A stretch of DNA of 64,000 bases, taken from assembly GCA_021324305.1 (NCBI GenBank), contig JAJPJI010000024.1, forward strand, positions 1 to 64,000, given 5' to 3'. Position numbers and translations under genes: made by a program. The stretch's first letter is position 1. Each line of letters begins with the position of its first letter. The notes beneath the pieces were generated by a model, which saw nothing but the letters and a program-made list of their open reading frames with translations, was not told the origin of the DNA and searched no databases. Source of the DNA: Gammaproteobacteria bacterium. GTDB taxonomy: Bacteria > Pseudomonadota > Gammaproteobacteria > DSM-16500. Below, one piece after another: positions 27,079-36,182 of this stretch.

Positions 27079-27141
27079 CCAGACAATGGTTATCGTTTTT
27101 TTGAAGTGAATACGAAGATATACTCATATGCCGCTCAATCA

Positions 27142-27455
27142 TTATTCAGCAAATGCCTCTTTAAATATCTTTAATAATCCGGAAGCGCCATTCACAACGA
27201 TAGTTGGATTGGATTGAAGCAGCTTCTCTCGCAACAAAGGACTTTCTCTGCCTAGAAATCCTGCGATTGGCATGTTGGCAGCTTTCGCTGCCTTGATACC
27301 AAGAATATGATCCTCAATGACGAGGCAATCAGATGGGTTTATATGGAAATGTCTTGCAGGATTCCATGCCAGACAATATCACTATCGATCAGTACGCCGT
27401 CATTATCAAAAATTATCAATGATGGTTTTGTTTTCAATAGGTGATGTTGAGTCAT
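27142..27455 (-). pseudogene. HAD-family phosphatase remnant with internal deletion
   Basis: The minus strand starts with ATG 27455 after GGAG and encodes the HAD motif I (SLIIFDNDGVLIDSD), then hits TAA at 27339. In another frame the C-terminal HAD block follows directly: INPSDCLVIEDHILGIKAA, then NMPIAGFLGRE, ending at TAA 27142. The intervening cap and motif II, normally well over 100 residues, are missing. This is a HAD subfamily IA hydrolase (phosphoglycolate/sugar phosphatase type) broken by an internal deletion with a frameshift. Confidence 0.8.
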
Positions 27456-27501
27456 CACTGCTGCTCCATAAGAAATTTTCAGATGACATATGCTCTAGCT
27501 T

Positions 27502-27729
27502 TTACCAGGATACATCCAGTTCCGGCAAGTCAATCAAATCATTTCTGACATAAACCAGTGTGTCAGTGACTTCTCCGTTAACTGGTTTGATCCGGTTTGC
27601 CTTCATAGTTGATTCCAGTCTGTATCCCAGGTGTTCCGGAATCCAGTCATTCTTTGTTAATCGCCGCAAATAATTCATTGTTAGCCGACTGTTTTGCGTT
27701 ACAATAGCTTCATGCCTCAACAACATCAA
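27502..27729 (-). pseudogene. C-terminal remnant of a GNAT acetyltransferase
   Basis: A 75-codon frame ends in LGYRLESTMKANRIK, VNGEVTDTLVYVRNDL, LPELDVSW. This resembles the C-terminus of RimJ/RimL-like GNAT proteins (GYxLEAxxxxNRxxPxxGxxxDTLVY). The upstream part that should carry the acetyl-CoA site is absent, and the frame's start runs into the MFS gene on the other strand. It is most likely a decayed gene, next to the broken HAD gene. Confidence 0.5.
27678..27705 (+). promoter_or_regulatory. Sigma-70-like promoter for the MFS gene
   Basis: TTGTTA (27678-27683) and TACAAT (27700-27705) with a 16-nt spacer. The expected transcription start falls at or next to ATG 27712, so the mRNA may be leaderless. 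Confidence 0.45.
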
Positions 27730-28950
27730 AGCAAAAATAAATTCCTGCCCTGGTTTGGCTGGTTTATTGCATGTTCGGCGGGTCTCTACCAGTTTTTATT
27801 GCAGACGTCGTCCAGTGTCATGATCTCGGATCTGGAAAAATCTTTTTCACTGGATTCGTTCGGTGTCAGTTTGCTGTCATCCAGTTTTTTTTATACTTAT
27901 CTGATTTGCCAGATCCCCGCTGGAATTTTGATAGACCGCTTCAAGCCCAGGCGCACGATATTCATCTGCCAATTCCTGCTCTCACTATTCTGCTTCATGT
28001 TTGCTGTTTCCACGCATGTATGGATGGCGGGTGCCAGCCGTATTTTAATGGGTATTGTCTGTGCGCCAACGTTTATTATCGCGTTTTACCTGATTGCGCG
28101 AACCTTGCCAGAAAAATTTTTCGCCCTGGTTGCTGGTTTTACAGAAACAATGGCCATGTTGGGGGGCGTTGCTGGCGAAGCGCTGCTCGCGCGTAGCGTA
28201 GCCATGTATGGGTGGCGGTCTACTGTCATGATATTGGCGGGCGTAGCGCTTGCCATGTCGGTGCTGGCATGGCTCACGATCCGTGATGATGTCAGCAATG
28301 ACGCATTGATATCGCGCACGGATGGTCAGCAGGCCAATGTGCTGCGTGATCTCGCCGCCATGCTGAGTATGCCGCAGGCCTGGATCAATGGCTTGTTTTG
28401 CGGATTGCTATTTGGCTTGATTTCATCGTTTGGCGCATTCTGGTGTATTCCGTTTTTAGTACAGCTGTTCGCTATTTCAGTTGGCCAGGCAGCCGATATG
28501 AGTTCAATGATATTTATCGGAGCTGCATGCGGAACGCCGACAATAGGATGGTTGTCTGATCGACTGGGTACACGCCGGATTTTGATGATGCTTTGTACCA
28601 TCCTGGCGTTGATAACTTTTATCCTGATTGTATTTGTCCCTAATATACCGAAAAACTGGATGTTTGCATTTATTTTCCTGCTGGGATTTTTTTCCGCGGT
28701 CTATTTGCTGCCATTTGCGGTCATTCGCGATATTACACCTGCGCACATGCGGGGAACGGCCATGGGTTTTATTAACATGATGTGTATTCTGATTGGTTCG
28801 CCTGTTTTGCTGCCATTGATAGGTTGGCTGCTTCACTCGCATGCCGTCATTAGTTCGCAGGCTTATCAGCATGCTTTACTCGTGATTCCCGCCTGTCTGC
28901 TTACCGCATTTGGATTGGCATTTTTTGTGAAAGAGGAAGCCAGTAAGTAG
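27712..28950 (+). CDS. MFS transporter
   Basis: A 412-residue major facilitator protein with 12 predicted membrane helices. The loop 2-3 motif A is present as GILIDRFKPRRTIF, and its second-half copy as GWLSDRLGTRRILM. Similar proteins are frequent in Legionella and Coxiella, where some carry amino acids or nucleosides; the substrate here is unknown. A TTG at 27694 is in frame, but ATG 27712 fits the protein's start. No Shine-Dalgarno is seen and the promoter lies immediately upstream. It converges with corC with 8 nt between stops. Confidence 0.88.
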   Translation: MPQQHQSKNKFLPWFGWFIACSAGLYQFLLQTSSSVMISDLEKSFSLDSFGVSLLSSSFFYTYLICQIPAGILIDRFKPRRTIFICQFLLSLFCFMFAVSTHVWMAGASRILMGIVCAPTFIIAFYLIARTLPEKFFALVAGFTETMAMLGGVAGEALLARSVAMYGWRSTVMILAGVALAMSVLAWLTIRDDVSNDALISRTDGQQANVLRDLAAMLSMPQAWINGLFCGLLFGLISSFGAFWCIPFLVQLFAISVGQAADMSSMIFIGAACGTPTIGWLSDRLGTRRILMMLCTILALITFILIVFVPNIPKNWMFAFIFLLGFFSAVYLLPFAVIRDITPAHMRGTAMGFINMMCILIGSPVLLPLIGWLLHSHAVISSQAYQHALLVIPACLLTAFGLAFFVKEEASK

Positions 28951-28958
28951 CGCAATCT

Positions 28959-29837
28959 CTATAAATTTTCCTTCTCTTCTTTCTTTTTCTTGCTGATTTT
29001 TACTTCCAGCAGGTAGATGCGGCGATTGTCACAGTGCAAGACCTTGAAACGGAATTGTTGCAGTTTGATGCTTTCTCCGCGTTTTGGCAGGTGGCCAAAG
29101 CGCTGCAGGACAATGCCGCCTATCGTGTCAAATTCTTCGTCACTGAAATCGGTATGAAAGTATTCATTAAATTCATCAATAGGTGTCTGCGCCTTGACGA
29201 TGTAAACGTCATTCTCATGTTTCCTGATATAGACATCATCTTCACCGATGTCATATTCATCCTCGATTTCACCGACAATTTGTTCGAGTACATCCTCAAT
29301 TGTGACCAATCCGGCGACATGCCCGTATTCATCCAGAACAATGGCTAGATGGTTTCGGTTCACGCGAAATTCACGTAACAGGATATCCAGGCGTTTGCTT
29401 TGTGGTGTAAAAACGGCGGGACGTGTAATGTCAGCCAGCATGAAAGGCTTCTCAGCCTTGTTGAAATAATATTTCAATAAATCCTTGGCGAGCATGATCC
29501 CGACAATATCGCTGGTGACAGGATCAATGACGGGAAATCTTGAATGGCCAGACTCAATGACAATAGGCAATAATTCTTCAAGTTTGCTGTATTTTTCAAC
29601 CATGACCATTTGCGCTTTGGGTACCATGACTTCGCGCACCTGCATTTCCGATACCTGTAAAATACGCTCAATCATGCCAAGCATTTCTGCGCTTAGCACG
29701 TCATGTTCATGCGCGTCGCGCAATACTTCCATCAACTGGTCCCGATTGCGTGGTTCGCGTGCAAGCATTGTGGTCAGGCGCTCGATCCAGGATGGCGATT
29801 TGTTTGAATTTTTCTCTTCTTCGGATTTCTCAGTCAT
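28959..29837 (-). CDS. corC: CorC-type CBS-domain protein
   Basis: A soluble protein linked to Mg2+/Co2+ export. Two CBS domains (about residues 60-185; VREVMVPKAQMVMV, GHSRFPVID, AIVLDEYGHVAGLVTIEDVLEQIVGEIEDEYD) precede a C-terminal CorC_HlyC domain (DEEFDTIGGIVLQRFGHLPKRGE). I chose ATG 29837: it gives MTEKSEEEKN, 292 residues like E. coli CorC, and overlaps ybeY by 8 nt. The frame is open to an ATG at 29876. It is the last gene of the miaB-ybeZ-ybeY-corC cluster; lnt, often next in enterics, is absent. Confidence 0.92.
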   Translation of the reverse strand: MTEKSEEEKNSNKSPSWIERLTTMLAREPRNRDQLMEVLRDAHEHDVLSAEMLGMIERILQVSEMQVREVMVPKAQMVMVEKYSKLEELLPIVIESGHSRFPVIDPVTSDIVGIMLAKDLLKYYFNKAEKPFMLADITRPAVFTPQSKRLDILLREFRVNRNHLAIVLDEYGHVAGLVTIEDVLEQIVGEIEDEYDIGEDDVYIRKHENDVYIVKAQTPIDEFNEYFHTDFSDEEFDTIGGIVLQRFGHLPKRGESIKLQQFRFKVLHCDNRRIYLLEVKISKKKKEEKENL

Positions 29838-30309
29838 AGTTTGTAATATCTTCTCCAGATTCATACGGATTGGCAAATCCTAATGATTGCATGATTTCAA
29901 TTTCAAGTGTTTCCATCAATTCAGCATCCTTGTCAGTTTCATGATCATAACCAAGAAGATGGAAAATGCCATGCACAATCATGTGCGCCCAATGAGATTC
30001 CAGCGATTTGTGTTGTTCATGAGCCTCGCGATTCACTACCTCTGCGCAAATTACAATATCACCCAGAATGGGAATATCAATTTGAATCTCCTCAGACATG
30101 TTGAAAGGGAATGAAAGCACATTGGTCGGACCCTTTTTCCGTCTGTAGGTGGCGTTTAACGACGACATTTCGCTTTCACCGACAACTCGGATGGTAACCT
30201 CCGCAGATTCTACTTTTTTGCTCAGTGCCTGTTTTGCCCATTTGCGTAATAGTGATTTCTTTGGGACAAGTGTTTGATCGGCAGCTAGCTGAATAATGAT
30301 GGAATACAT
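29830..30309 (-). CDS. ybeY: Endoribonuclease YbeY
   Basis: A metal-dependent single-strand RNase involved in 16S rRNA 3'-end maturation and ribosome quality control. The 159-residue chain has the zinc motif HGIFHLLGYDHETD (three His) and the conserved NATYRRKKGPTNVLSFPF and LGDIVICAEVV segments. It lies between ybeZ/phoH and corC, as in E. coli, and its 3' end overlaps the corC start. Confidence 0.96.
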   Translation of the reverse strand: MYSIIIQLAADQTLVPKKSLLRKWAKQALSKKVESAEVTIRVVGESEMSSLNATYRRKKGPTNVLSFPFNMSEEIQIDIPILGDIVICAEVVNREAHEQHKSLESHWAHMIVHGIFHLLGYDHETDKDAELMETLEIEIMQSLGFANPYESGEDITNYD

Positions 30310-30434
30310 AAGCGCTCTTCAATTCAAATTCAATCAATAATTATCTAAACATATTGTACCGGCAAGCATTAAACAGAAGCCACCCCGGTGTGCGCCAGGG
30401 TGGAACTATTAAAAATCAGCAATCTCAAAACCCG

Positions 30435-31424
30435 CTATTTGTGGTTTGTTGGATTGTTCGCATTGTTTTTTTCATGTTGCTCATAAGCTTCGACAATGGT
30501 CTGAACGAGCGGATGGCGTACTACATCGGATACCTGGAATTGAGTGAAACTGATGCCAGGGATATTCTTGAGAACTTCGCTTGCATGCACCAGGCCGGAA
30601 TCACGGCGATTATTTAAATCAATCTGGGTAATGTCGCCAGTGATGACTGCCTTTGAATTGAAGCCGATCCGGGTCAGAAACATTTTCATTTGTTCAACCG
30701 TTGTGTTTTGACCTTCATCCAGAATGATGAACGAGTCATTCAGTGAGCGGCCGCGCATGTAGGCGAGCGGCAAGAGTTCAATAATATCGCGCTCTATCAT
30801 CTGGTTTACCTTGTCAAAACCCATCATTTCATAAAGGGCGTCATAAAGCGGCCTCAGGTACGGATGTACTTTTTGCGCGATGTCGCCCGGCAGAAAGCCC
30901 AGCTTTTCGCCGGCTTCCACAATTGGTCTTACCAGTATTAACCGGCTGACACGCTCTGTTTCCAGTGCCTGGACTGCGCAAGCAACAGCGAGATAGGTTT
31001 TGCCAGTACCAGCTGGTCCAATACCAAAGTTGATGTCATTTTGCATGATACTGCGAATATAATGGACCTGATTGTCGCCTCTCGCAGTGATCACGCCTTT
31101 TCTGATGCGAATTTCCATTTGTTCTTCCTGGGAAACATTGGGGGAACGTTTGCCTACTGCCTGCAAATACAAATGTATTTCCTTGGGTTCGAGTGTGCGC
31201 ACTTTTTCAGTCTCCTGGTAGAGGTTGTTAAGAGTGACACATGCTTGTTGAACAGCGTTACGATCACCAGTGACAGAGAATGTATGGCCGCGCTGCTTGA
31301 TCATCACGCCCAAGCGATTCTCGATCAGTTTAAGGTGTTCGTTGAGTTTTCCGCAGAGATTAAACAACCGGTGGTTGTCTTCAGGTGCCAGGGTCAATAT
31401 TTCGGAGTAGAGGAGAGTATTCAA
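30435..31424 (-). CDS. ybeZ: PhoH-family ATPase (YbeZ)
   Basis: A P-loop ATPase thought to act with YbeY in RNA metabolism. Walker A is GPAGTGKTYLAVA, Walker B is SFIILDEGQNTT, and the C-terminal ITGDITQIDL is conserved. The N-terminal SEILTLAPEDNHRLFNLCGKLNEHL aligns with E. coli YbeZ. The start is TTG at 31424, because a stop lies just upstream in frame; the ribosome site is weak. 125 nt separate it from ybeY, including a small hairpin (CCACCC/GGGTGG at 30380-30403). Confidence 0.94.
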   Translation of the reverse strand: MNTLLYSEILTLAPEDNHRLFNLCGKLNEHLKLIENRLGVMIKQRGHTFSVTGDRNAVQQACVTLNNLYQETEKVRTLEPKEIHLYLQAVGKRSPNVSQEEQMEIRIRKGVITARGDNQVHYIRSIMQNDINFGIGPAGTGKTYLAVACAVQALETERVSRLILVRPIVEAGEKLGFLPGDIAQKVHPYLRPLYDALYEMMGFDKVNQMIERDIIELLPLAYMRGRSLNDSFIILDEGQNTTVEQMKMFLTRIGFNSKAVITGDITQIDLNNRRDSGLVHASEVLKNIPGISFTQFQVSDVVRHPLVQTIVEAYEQHEKNNANNPTNHK

Positions 31425-31575
31425 CTTTACTTAAGGTCCTCATGGTTATTCTGTTACCTTAATTATAGTCCATATTACCCGGTCTGTTGCCAGCAAAATT
31501 TTTATTATTTTTACCATAAGGTTGGTGACAGGTCTTCCGTATGCTTCAAAAGAGGGTGATTTATGTCCTTCGGGG

Positions 31576-32895
31576 TTAAGCTATAACCCCGCGAAGAGAA
31601 TTAGGCAGAGCCTCGTTGATTTTGACAGGAACCAGTTTGCCTATCAGATCCGGATTGCCTGGAAAATTCACCACCCGGTTATTTTCAGTCCGTCCGGACA
31701 TTTGTTCATGATTTTTAACTCCGTGGCCCGTAACCAGGACATTTTGGATGGTTCCTACCATGCTTTCACTGATGCGGCGGGTATTTTGCAGTATCCGGTC
31801 CTGCAAAATGGCCAGGCGCTGTTTTTTAACTGCAAGCGGAACGTCATCAGGCAATTGTGCTGCCGGTGTCCCGGGTCTTGCGCTATAGATGAAACTGAAT
31901 GAATTATCAAAGCCGATCTCATGGATAAGATTCATGGTGGCTTCAAAGTCTTCATCTGTTTCACCCGGGAAACCAACAATAAAGTCTGAAGAAATACTGA
32001 TATCAGGTCTGACCTTGCGCAGACGGCGAATCTTGGCCTTGTATTCCAGCGCCGTGTAGCCGCGTTTCATTGCGGCGAGTATGCGGTCAGAGCCACTTTG
32101 TACCGGCAGGTGTAAATGATTGGCGAGCTGCGGCACATTGGCATAGGCCTGGATCAGACGGTTGGAAAAAGCGAGCGGATGGGACGTGGTAAAGCGGATT
32201 CGTTCCATACCGTCGATGGCAGCCATGTATTCAATGAGCGCCGCAAGATCGGCGATTCCGCCTTCATGGGTTGGTCCGCGGTAGTCATTGACATTCTGGC
32301 CAAGAAGATTGATTTCCCTGACGCCTTGTGCAGCCAGGCTCATGATTTCAGCCAGCACATCATCCAGCGGACGGCTGATTTCTTCGCCCCGTGTATAGGG
32401 GACGACGCAAAAACTGCAGTATTTGCTGCACCCTTCCATGATGGTTACGAATGCGGTTGGACCCTCGGCGCGAGATTCAGGCAAACGATCAAATTTTTCG
32501 ATTTCGGGGAAACTGATATCCACTACGGCTTTTTGCCTGGCTTTTCGTTCCTTAAGCATTTCTCCAAGCCTGTGTATGGTCTGCGGGCCGAAAACCAGAT
32601 CCACGAAGGGCGCGCGCTGTAATATCGCATTGCCTTCCTGGCTGGCTACGCAGCCTCCGACTCCAATAATCAGGTCAGGTTTTTTGTTCTTTAATGCTCG
32701 CCACCGACCCAATTCGGAAAAAACTTTCTCCTGTGCTTTTTCACGCACCGAGCAAGTGTTTAGCAAGAGGACATCGGCTTCTTCGGGGTTATCTGTTTTT
32801 ACCAGCTGATGTGATGCCATAAGCACTTCCGCCATTTTACTGGAGTCGTACTCATTCATTTGACAGCCATGGGTCTGGATGTAAAGCTTATTCAC
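31576..32895 (-). CDS. miaB: tRNA-2-methylthio-N6-dimethylallyladenosine synthase MiaB
   Basis: A radical-SAM methylthiotransferase modifying A37 of tRNAs that read U-starting codons. An N-terminal UPF0004 domain with cluster cysteines ([22 protein letters not shown]) is followed by radical [18 protein letters not shown] and a C-terminal TRAM domain ending [11 protein letters not shown]. The length of 439 is within the family range. The start is GTG at 32895 with AGGTAA upstream. It heads the miaB-ybeZ-ybeY-corC cluster. Confidence 0.96.
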   Translation of the reverse strand: MNKLYIQTHGCQMNEYDSSKMAEVLMASHQLVKTDNPEEADVLLLNTCSVREKAQEKVFSELGRWRALKNKKPDLIIGVGGCVASQEGNAILQRAPFVDLVFGPQTIHRLGEMLKERKARQKAVVDISFPEIEKFDRLPESRAEGPTAFVTIMEGCSKYCSFCVVPYTRGEEISRPLDDVLAEIMSLAAQGVREINLLGQNVNDYRGPTHEGGIADLAALIEYMAAIDGMERIRFTTSHPLAFSNRLIQAYANVPQLANHLHLPVQSGSDRILAAMKRGYTALEYKAKIRRLRKVRPDISISSDFIVGFPGETDEDFEATMNLIHEIGFDNSFSFIYSARPGTPAAQLPDDVPLAVKKQRLAILQDRILQNTRRISESMVGTIQNVLVTGHGVKNHEQMSGRTENNRVVNFPGNPDLIGKLVPVKINEALPNSLRGVIA

Positions 32896-32944
32896 AATTA
32901 AATTACCTGAGCATTAATCGAGCGCAAATTATGCCCGCGTGAGG

Positions 32945-32950
32945 TATAAT
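32945..32950 (+). promoter_or_regulatory. Candidate -10 box for the ferredoxin-rsmE unit
   Basis: A perfect TATAAT lies 46 nt before ATG 32997. The longer frame's ATG at 32952 would be at or upstream of the transcript start, which supports the later start. Confidence 0.45.
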
Positions 32951-32996
32951 AATGCAACTATCCTCAATCCCAAGTTTGCTTTCAGGTTATTGCGTC

Positions 32997-33374
32997 ATGA
33001 ATGAATTATTGAAGTATAAAATCGAAAAACTGCATCTGGCTGAAATAAAACGGCATATTTTTTTATGCTGTGACCAGACCATCCCGAAATGCTGTGACAA
33101 GGCTGAAGGACTCAAGTCCTGGGAATATTTAAAGAACCGTCTGAAAGAGTTAAACCTGACTGAGCAGGGCGGAATATACCGAACGAAGGCGAACTGCCTG
33201 CGTATTTGCCAGCAGGGGCCAATCGCAGTCGTTTACCCGGATGGGGTGTGGTATCACTCCTGCACACCTGAGGTACTGGAAAAAATTATTCAGGAGCATT
33301 TGATTGGTGGCAAGCCGGTTGCTGAATATGTGCTGTCGGCCCCGGATCGCGAACCTGTCATGGGTGAAAATTAA
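32997..33374 (+). CDS. Thioredoxin-like [2Fe-2S] ferredoxin
   Basis: A 125-residue (2Fe-2S) ferredoxin of the thioredoxin-fold type. The cluster ligands are probably Cys in [13 protein letters not shown] and in [29 protein letters not shown]; the VVYPDGVWY segment is characteristic. It probably carries electrons to a still unknown partner. ATG 32997 has AGGTTA at 9 nt and lies properly downstream of the -10. rsmE follows 12 nt later, so the two are likely one transcript; this pairing is common in Legionellales as far as I recall. Confidence 0.87.
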   Translation: MNELLKYKIEKLHLAEIKRHIFLCCDQTIPKCCDKAEGLKSWEYLKNRLKELNLTEQGGIYRTKANCLRICQQGPIAVVYPDGVWYHSCTPEVLEKIIQEHLIGGKPVAEYVLSAPDREPVMGEN

Positions 33375-33386
33375 AGGAAGCAATTG

Positions 33387-34121
33387 GTGTCAATTTCGCG
33401 TATCTATCAGGCAATTTCACTGGAAATCCATCAAGCTGTCAAATTGGATGAAAAGGCAAGTCATCATCTCGCACGAGTATTGCGAGCGTCGACCGGCGAC
33501 AGTTTCACACTGTTTAATGGTCAGGGAGGAGAGTTTGCCGCGATCATCACCCACATTGACAAGAAATGCGTGCATGCTGAAGTGATTGCATTTGCTCCGC
33601 GTGAAGCTGAATCACCCGTCAGTATTTGCCTGGCGCAAGGAATTGCGCGCGGCGAGAAAATGGATTTTATAGTCCAGAAAGCGGTGGAATTGGGCGTGAC
33701 CAATATCACTCCCCTGATGACGGAACGGTGTAACGTCAGGCTGGATCAGGAGCGTGAAGAGAAGCGTCTCCAGCATTGGCAGGCCGTGGTAGTCAGTGCC
33801 TGTGAACAATCCGGGCGTAATCGGATTCCCGTGGTGTCGGCTCCGGTTGCCTACAGCGAATGGCTGGCGGGCGTCAAGGCAGATCTGTGTTTTGTCCTGT
33901 CGCCGCACGTGGAAAACAGGCTGGATGAGTATCAGTTGGCACCACAGGCATCTGTTGTCTTGTTGATTGGGCCAGAAGGTGGATTAAGCGAACAGGAGGT
34001 TGCTGCGGCAGTTCAGGCGGGATTTTTACCGCTGAATTTAGGCCCCAGAGTATTACGCACTGAGACAGCAGCCATTGCCGCTATCGCAGCTTTGCAAACG
34101 CGTTATGGGGATATTGCCTGA
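33387..34121 (+). CDS. rsmE: 16S rRNA m3U1498 methyltransferase RsmE
   Basis: A SPOUT-class methyltransferase that methylates N3 of U1498 in 16S rRNA using S-adenosylmethionine. An N-terminal PUA-like part (HHLARVLRASTGDSFTLFNG) is followed by the knotted SAM-binding region: KMDFIVQKAVELGVTNITPLMTERC, LLIGPEGGLSEQE, LGPRVLRTETAAIAAIAALQ. The length of 244 matches the family. GTG 33387 has AAAGGAAG at good spacing; a TTG at 33384 is the other option. Confidence 0.95.
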   Translation: MSISRIYQAISLEIHQAVKLDEKASHHLARVLRASTGDSFTLFNGQGGEFAAIITHIDKKCVHAEVIAFAPREAESPVSICLAQGIARGEKMDFIVQKAVELGVTNITPLMTERCNVRLDQEREEKRLQHWQAVVVSACEQSGRNRIPVVSAPVAYSEWLAGVKADLCFVLSPHVENRLDEYQLAPQASVVLLIGPEGGLSEQEVAAAVQAGFLPLNLGPRVLRTETAAIAAIAALQTRYGDIA

Positions 34122-34150
34122 GGCAGGACGCTGGCTTGTATATGCTCCTG

Positions 34151-34175
34151 AAAGACAGGGTGCCGGTCTTTTTTT
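34151..34175 (+). terminator. Intrinsic terminator after rsmE
   Basis: AAAGAC...GTCTTT forms a stem with inner GG/CC pairs, immediately followed by a run of T (TCTTTTTTT), 30 nt after the rsmE stop. Confidence 0.85.
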
Positions 34176-34246
34176 GTGCAGCATCATTGACATGGCATTT
34201 CTTTGCAGTAAAATAGCCGCCTTTTTTAGAAACCTGAGGTGGTGAA

Positions 34247-34468
34247 ATGGCAGATGAAATTGATTTGGCAAACGATCTGATCGACAGCGAGGTTTCGCGC
34301 GCGTTGAGTAAAATCCGCCAAAGTGCTTCCTTGGATACGAAAGGTTCCGAGTTTTGCGTTGAGTGCGGTGAGGATATTCCAAAAGAACGACAGAAATTAG
34401 GCTTCAAGCTTTGCGTGCCATGCGCATCTGAATCTGAACGCAGGAAGTCATTATTCGCGGATTATTAA
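34247..34468 (+). CDS. DksA/TraR-type zinc-finger protein
   Basis: A 73-residue protein with a C4 zinc finger of the DksA/TraR type: FCVECGEDIPKERQKLGFKLCVPCASESE. It lacks the long coiled-coil of full DksA and resembles short YbiI-like or TraR-like members. TraR binds in the RNA polymerase secondary channel and mimics DksA plus ppGpp; whether this one does is unknown. The ribosome site is GAGGTGG, well spaced. It stands alone between rsmE and the DUF1704 gene. Confidence 0.85.
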   Translation: MADEIDLANDLIDSEVSRALSKIRQSASLDTKGSEFCVECGEDIPKERQKLGFKLCVPCASESERRKSLFADY

Positions 34469-34627
34469 ATTCGCAGGCAGGCGCTCTGCGCGGGCAGGAT
34501 GCGCAAGCCATTCTGCCTGGTACAAGAGCCTGTCGGCTGTATGCAAATGATTTCATTACTTACAATCCCTTAGCCCGATATTGAGGTATAATGAAATAAT
34601 ATGGAGGCATAAAGGATTCGATTGTAA

Positions 34628-35926
34628 ATGGCAAATGGTGAAATTGTTGGTGAATATGAACAAGCCGTGCATGAGCTTTCAGAGAGAATAGTGACAGCTC
34701 AGAAGCCAATCCGCATTCTTGATGCGCTAAAGTGGGATCCCGGCGTTGAAGAATTCTTCCGGAACAGCAAATACAAAAAACTCCCTGTCATCGACAGGGA
34801 GTATTATCAGAAAAAAAACCCGCTATCGTTTGATCCTGAAAAAAAGAAAGAAGAGTTTCATGATATTGACCGCAGTATCCGCCGCAAGTTGGGGCAATAC
34901 AGCGGTGTTGGCAGTATCATGCAGCGTATGTGCTATGAATATTGCCGGGTCATTGATCTTCTGGAAGCTCGTGGAACGCCCCGATTTACTGAAATTTCCC
35001 AGGAATTATATGGGAGTTCAGAAGACGCTTTTCATGTGGGTGCGCCGACATTAAAGGATTTAGCGACACTGGTGACCAATACGCTTTCCAAGATCAAGGA
35101 CAAGGTGAATACCGAAGATGATATTCCCAGGTTTACCAGTGAAGAGGCAGTGGCTCAATTAAGCGAGCGTCTCGCCGGATATTTCTCGGATCAGGATAAT
35201 ATCCGGGTTGAACTGAGCGACGGAATTATTGCAGACGCAGCGGCGGGTGCAGACAGGATAAAAATTCATGACGGCCTGAAATTCAGCGCACGGGAAATCC
35301 GAACATTTGAAATTCATGAAGGCTGGGTGCATTTGGGCACAACATTAAATGGAATGGCGCAGCCAATCTGTACTTTCCTGAGCAAGGGTCCGCCGTCGTC
35401 GACAGTGACACAGGAAGGCCTCGCAATTATCACCGAAATTTTTACATTCTCCTCCTATCCGGGACGTGTGCGGCGCTTAACCAATCGAATCAGCGCTGTT
35501 AACATGGCGGAAGAAGGCGCGAACTTTTTTGACGTCTTTCAATTCTATCGTGATCAGGGAATGGCGGAAGATGACAGTTATCAATCGACAGTCAGAGTAT
35601 TTCGCGGCAGCACACCGGAAGGCGGCCCCTATACCAAGGACTTGTCATACAGCAAGGGTTTTATTCTGATTTATAATTTTATGCGTCTTGCGGTACAGCG
35701 TGGTCTGGTCAAGCGAATTCCCCTGTTATTTGTGGGAAAAACAACACTGGAAGATTTGCACATCTTGTCGGACTTGCTGGATGAAGGCATTATTACGCCG
35801 CCCAAATATGTGCCGCCACAATTCGCGGATATCGCTGCAGTAAGCGCGTGGATGGTCTATTCATTGTTCCTGAACAGGCTCGATTTGCGCCGTCTCGCGC
35901 TGGATTTCAAAGGAATCCTGCAGTAG
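34628..35926 (+). CDS. DUF1704 (MATCAP-like, QEGLA-motif) metallopeptidase
   Basis: A 432-residue protein of the 'flavohemoglobin expression-modulating QEGLA motif' family. The active site is His230-Glu231-x3-His235 (HEGWVH) with Gln262-Glu263 in TQEGLA, giving a zinc peptidase of HExxxH type. Its mammalian relatives (MATCAP) remove C-terminal Tyr/Glu from tubulin; bacterial members are often encoded near RimK-like ligases. Here RimK and RimB-like genes converge on it from 36183 to 37564, so it may trim Glu tags or peptides. A TATAAT at 34587-34592 is a likely -10. The stretch downstream contains repeats. Confidence 0.88.
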   Translation: MANGEIVGEYEQAVHELSERIVTAQKPIRILDALKWDPGVEEFFRNSKYKKLPVIDREYYQKKNPLSFDPEKKKEEFHDIDRSIRRKLGQYSGVGSIMQRMCYEYCRVIDLLEARGTPRFTEISQELYGSSEDAFHVGAPTLKDLATLVTNTLSKIKDKVNTEDDIPRFTSEEAVAQLSERLAGYFSDQDNIRVELSDGIIADAAAGADRIKIHDGLKFSAREIRTFEIHEGWVHLGTTLNGMAQPICTFLSKGPPSSTVTQEGLAIITEIFTFSSYPGRVRRLTNRISAVNMAEEGANFFDVFQFYRDQGMAEDDSYQSTVRVFRGSTPEGGPYTKDLSYSKGFILIYNFMRLAVQRGLVKRIPLLFVGKTTLEDLHILSDLLDEGIITPPKYVPPQFADIAAVSAWMVYSLFLNRLDLRRLALDFKGILQ

Positions 35927-35975
35927 TTTTTCGTCAATTCCGAGAAACCTGTTTTGCCACTCCCGATCCCCTGCG

Positions 35976-36039
35976 GTCACTCCAGAACTGCCTACTGTCA
36001 CTCCAGAGCTGCCTACTGTTGCTCCCGAGCAACTATTCT
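35976..36039 (+). repeat. Short tandem repeat array (about 21 bp x 3)
   Basis: Units at 35976-35996 and 35997-36017 differ at one base (GTCACTCCAGA then A/G then CTGCCTACT). A third, diverged unit runs 36018-36039. They lie directly beside the palindromic element that starts at 36038. Confidence 0.7.
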
Positions 36040-36126
36040 GTCATTCCCGCGAAGGCGGGAATCCATCTTTCTTTTGCCTGATAGTGCAATTGATAATATA
36101 GATTTCCGCTTTCGCGGGAATGACAG
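36038..36126. repeat. Palindromic dispersed-repeat-like element
   Basis: Twenty-six-nt terminal inverted repeats (36038-36063 and 36101-36126, 24 of 26 matching) begin CTGTCATTCCCGCGAA and flank 37 nt of AT-rich DNA. The ends resemble the GTCATTCCCGCGAAxGCGGGAAT repeats scattered in many proteobacterial genomes. It sits between convergent genes and could also fold as a terminator. Confidence 0.75.
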
Positions 36127-36182
36127 CGGGATTTGCTCGGATACCATTTTGCCCGCTAAGGGAAAGTCGTTTCGAAAATTGG

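Noticed and set aside
27317-27553. A 78-codon plus-strand frame
   Set aside because: It is antisense to the HAD and GNAT remnants and has no features of its own.
35976-36126. Possible CRISPR array
   Set aside because: The units are contiguous without spacers, degenerate within three copies and end in a palindromic element. No cas genes are nearby.
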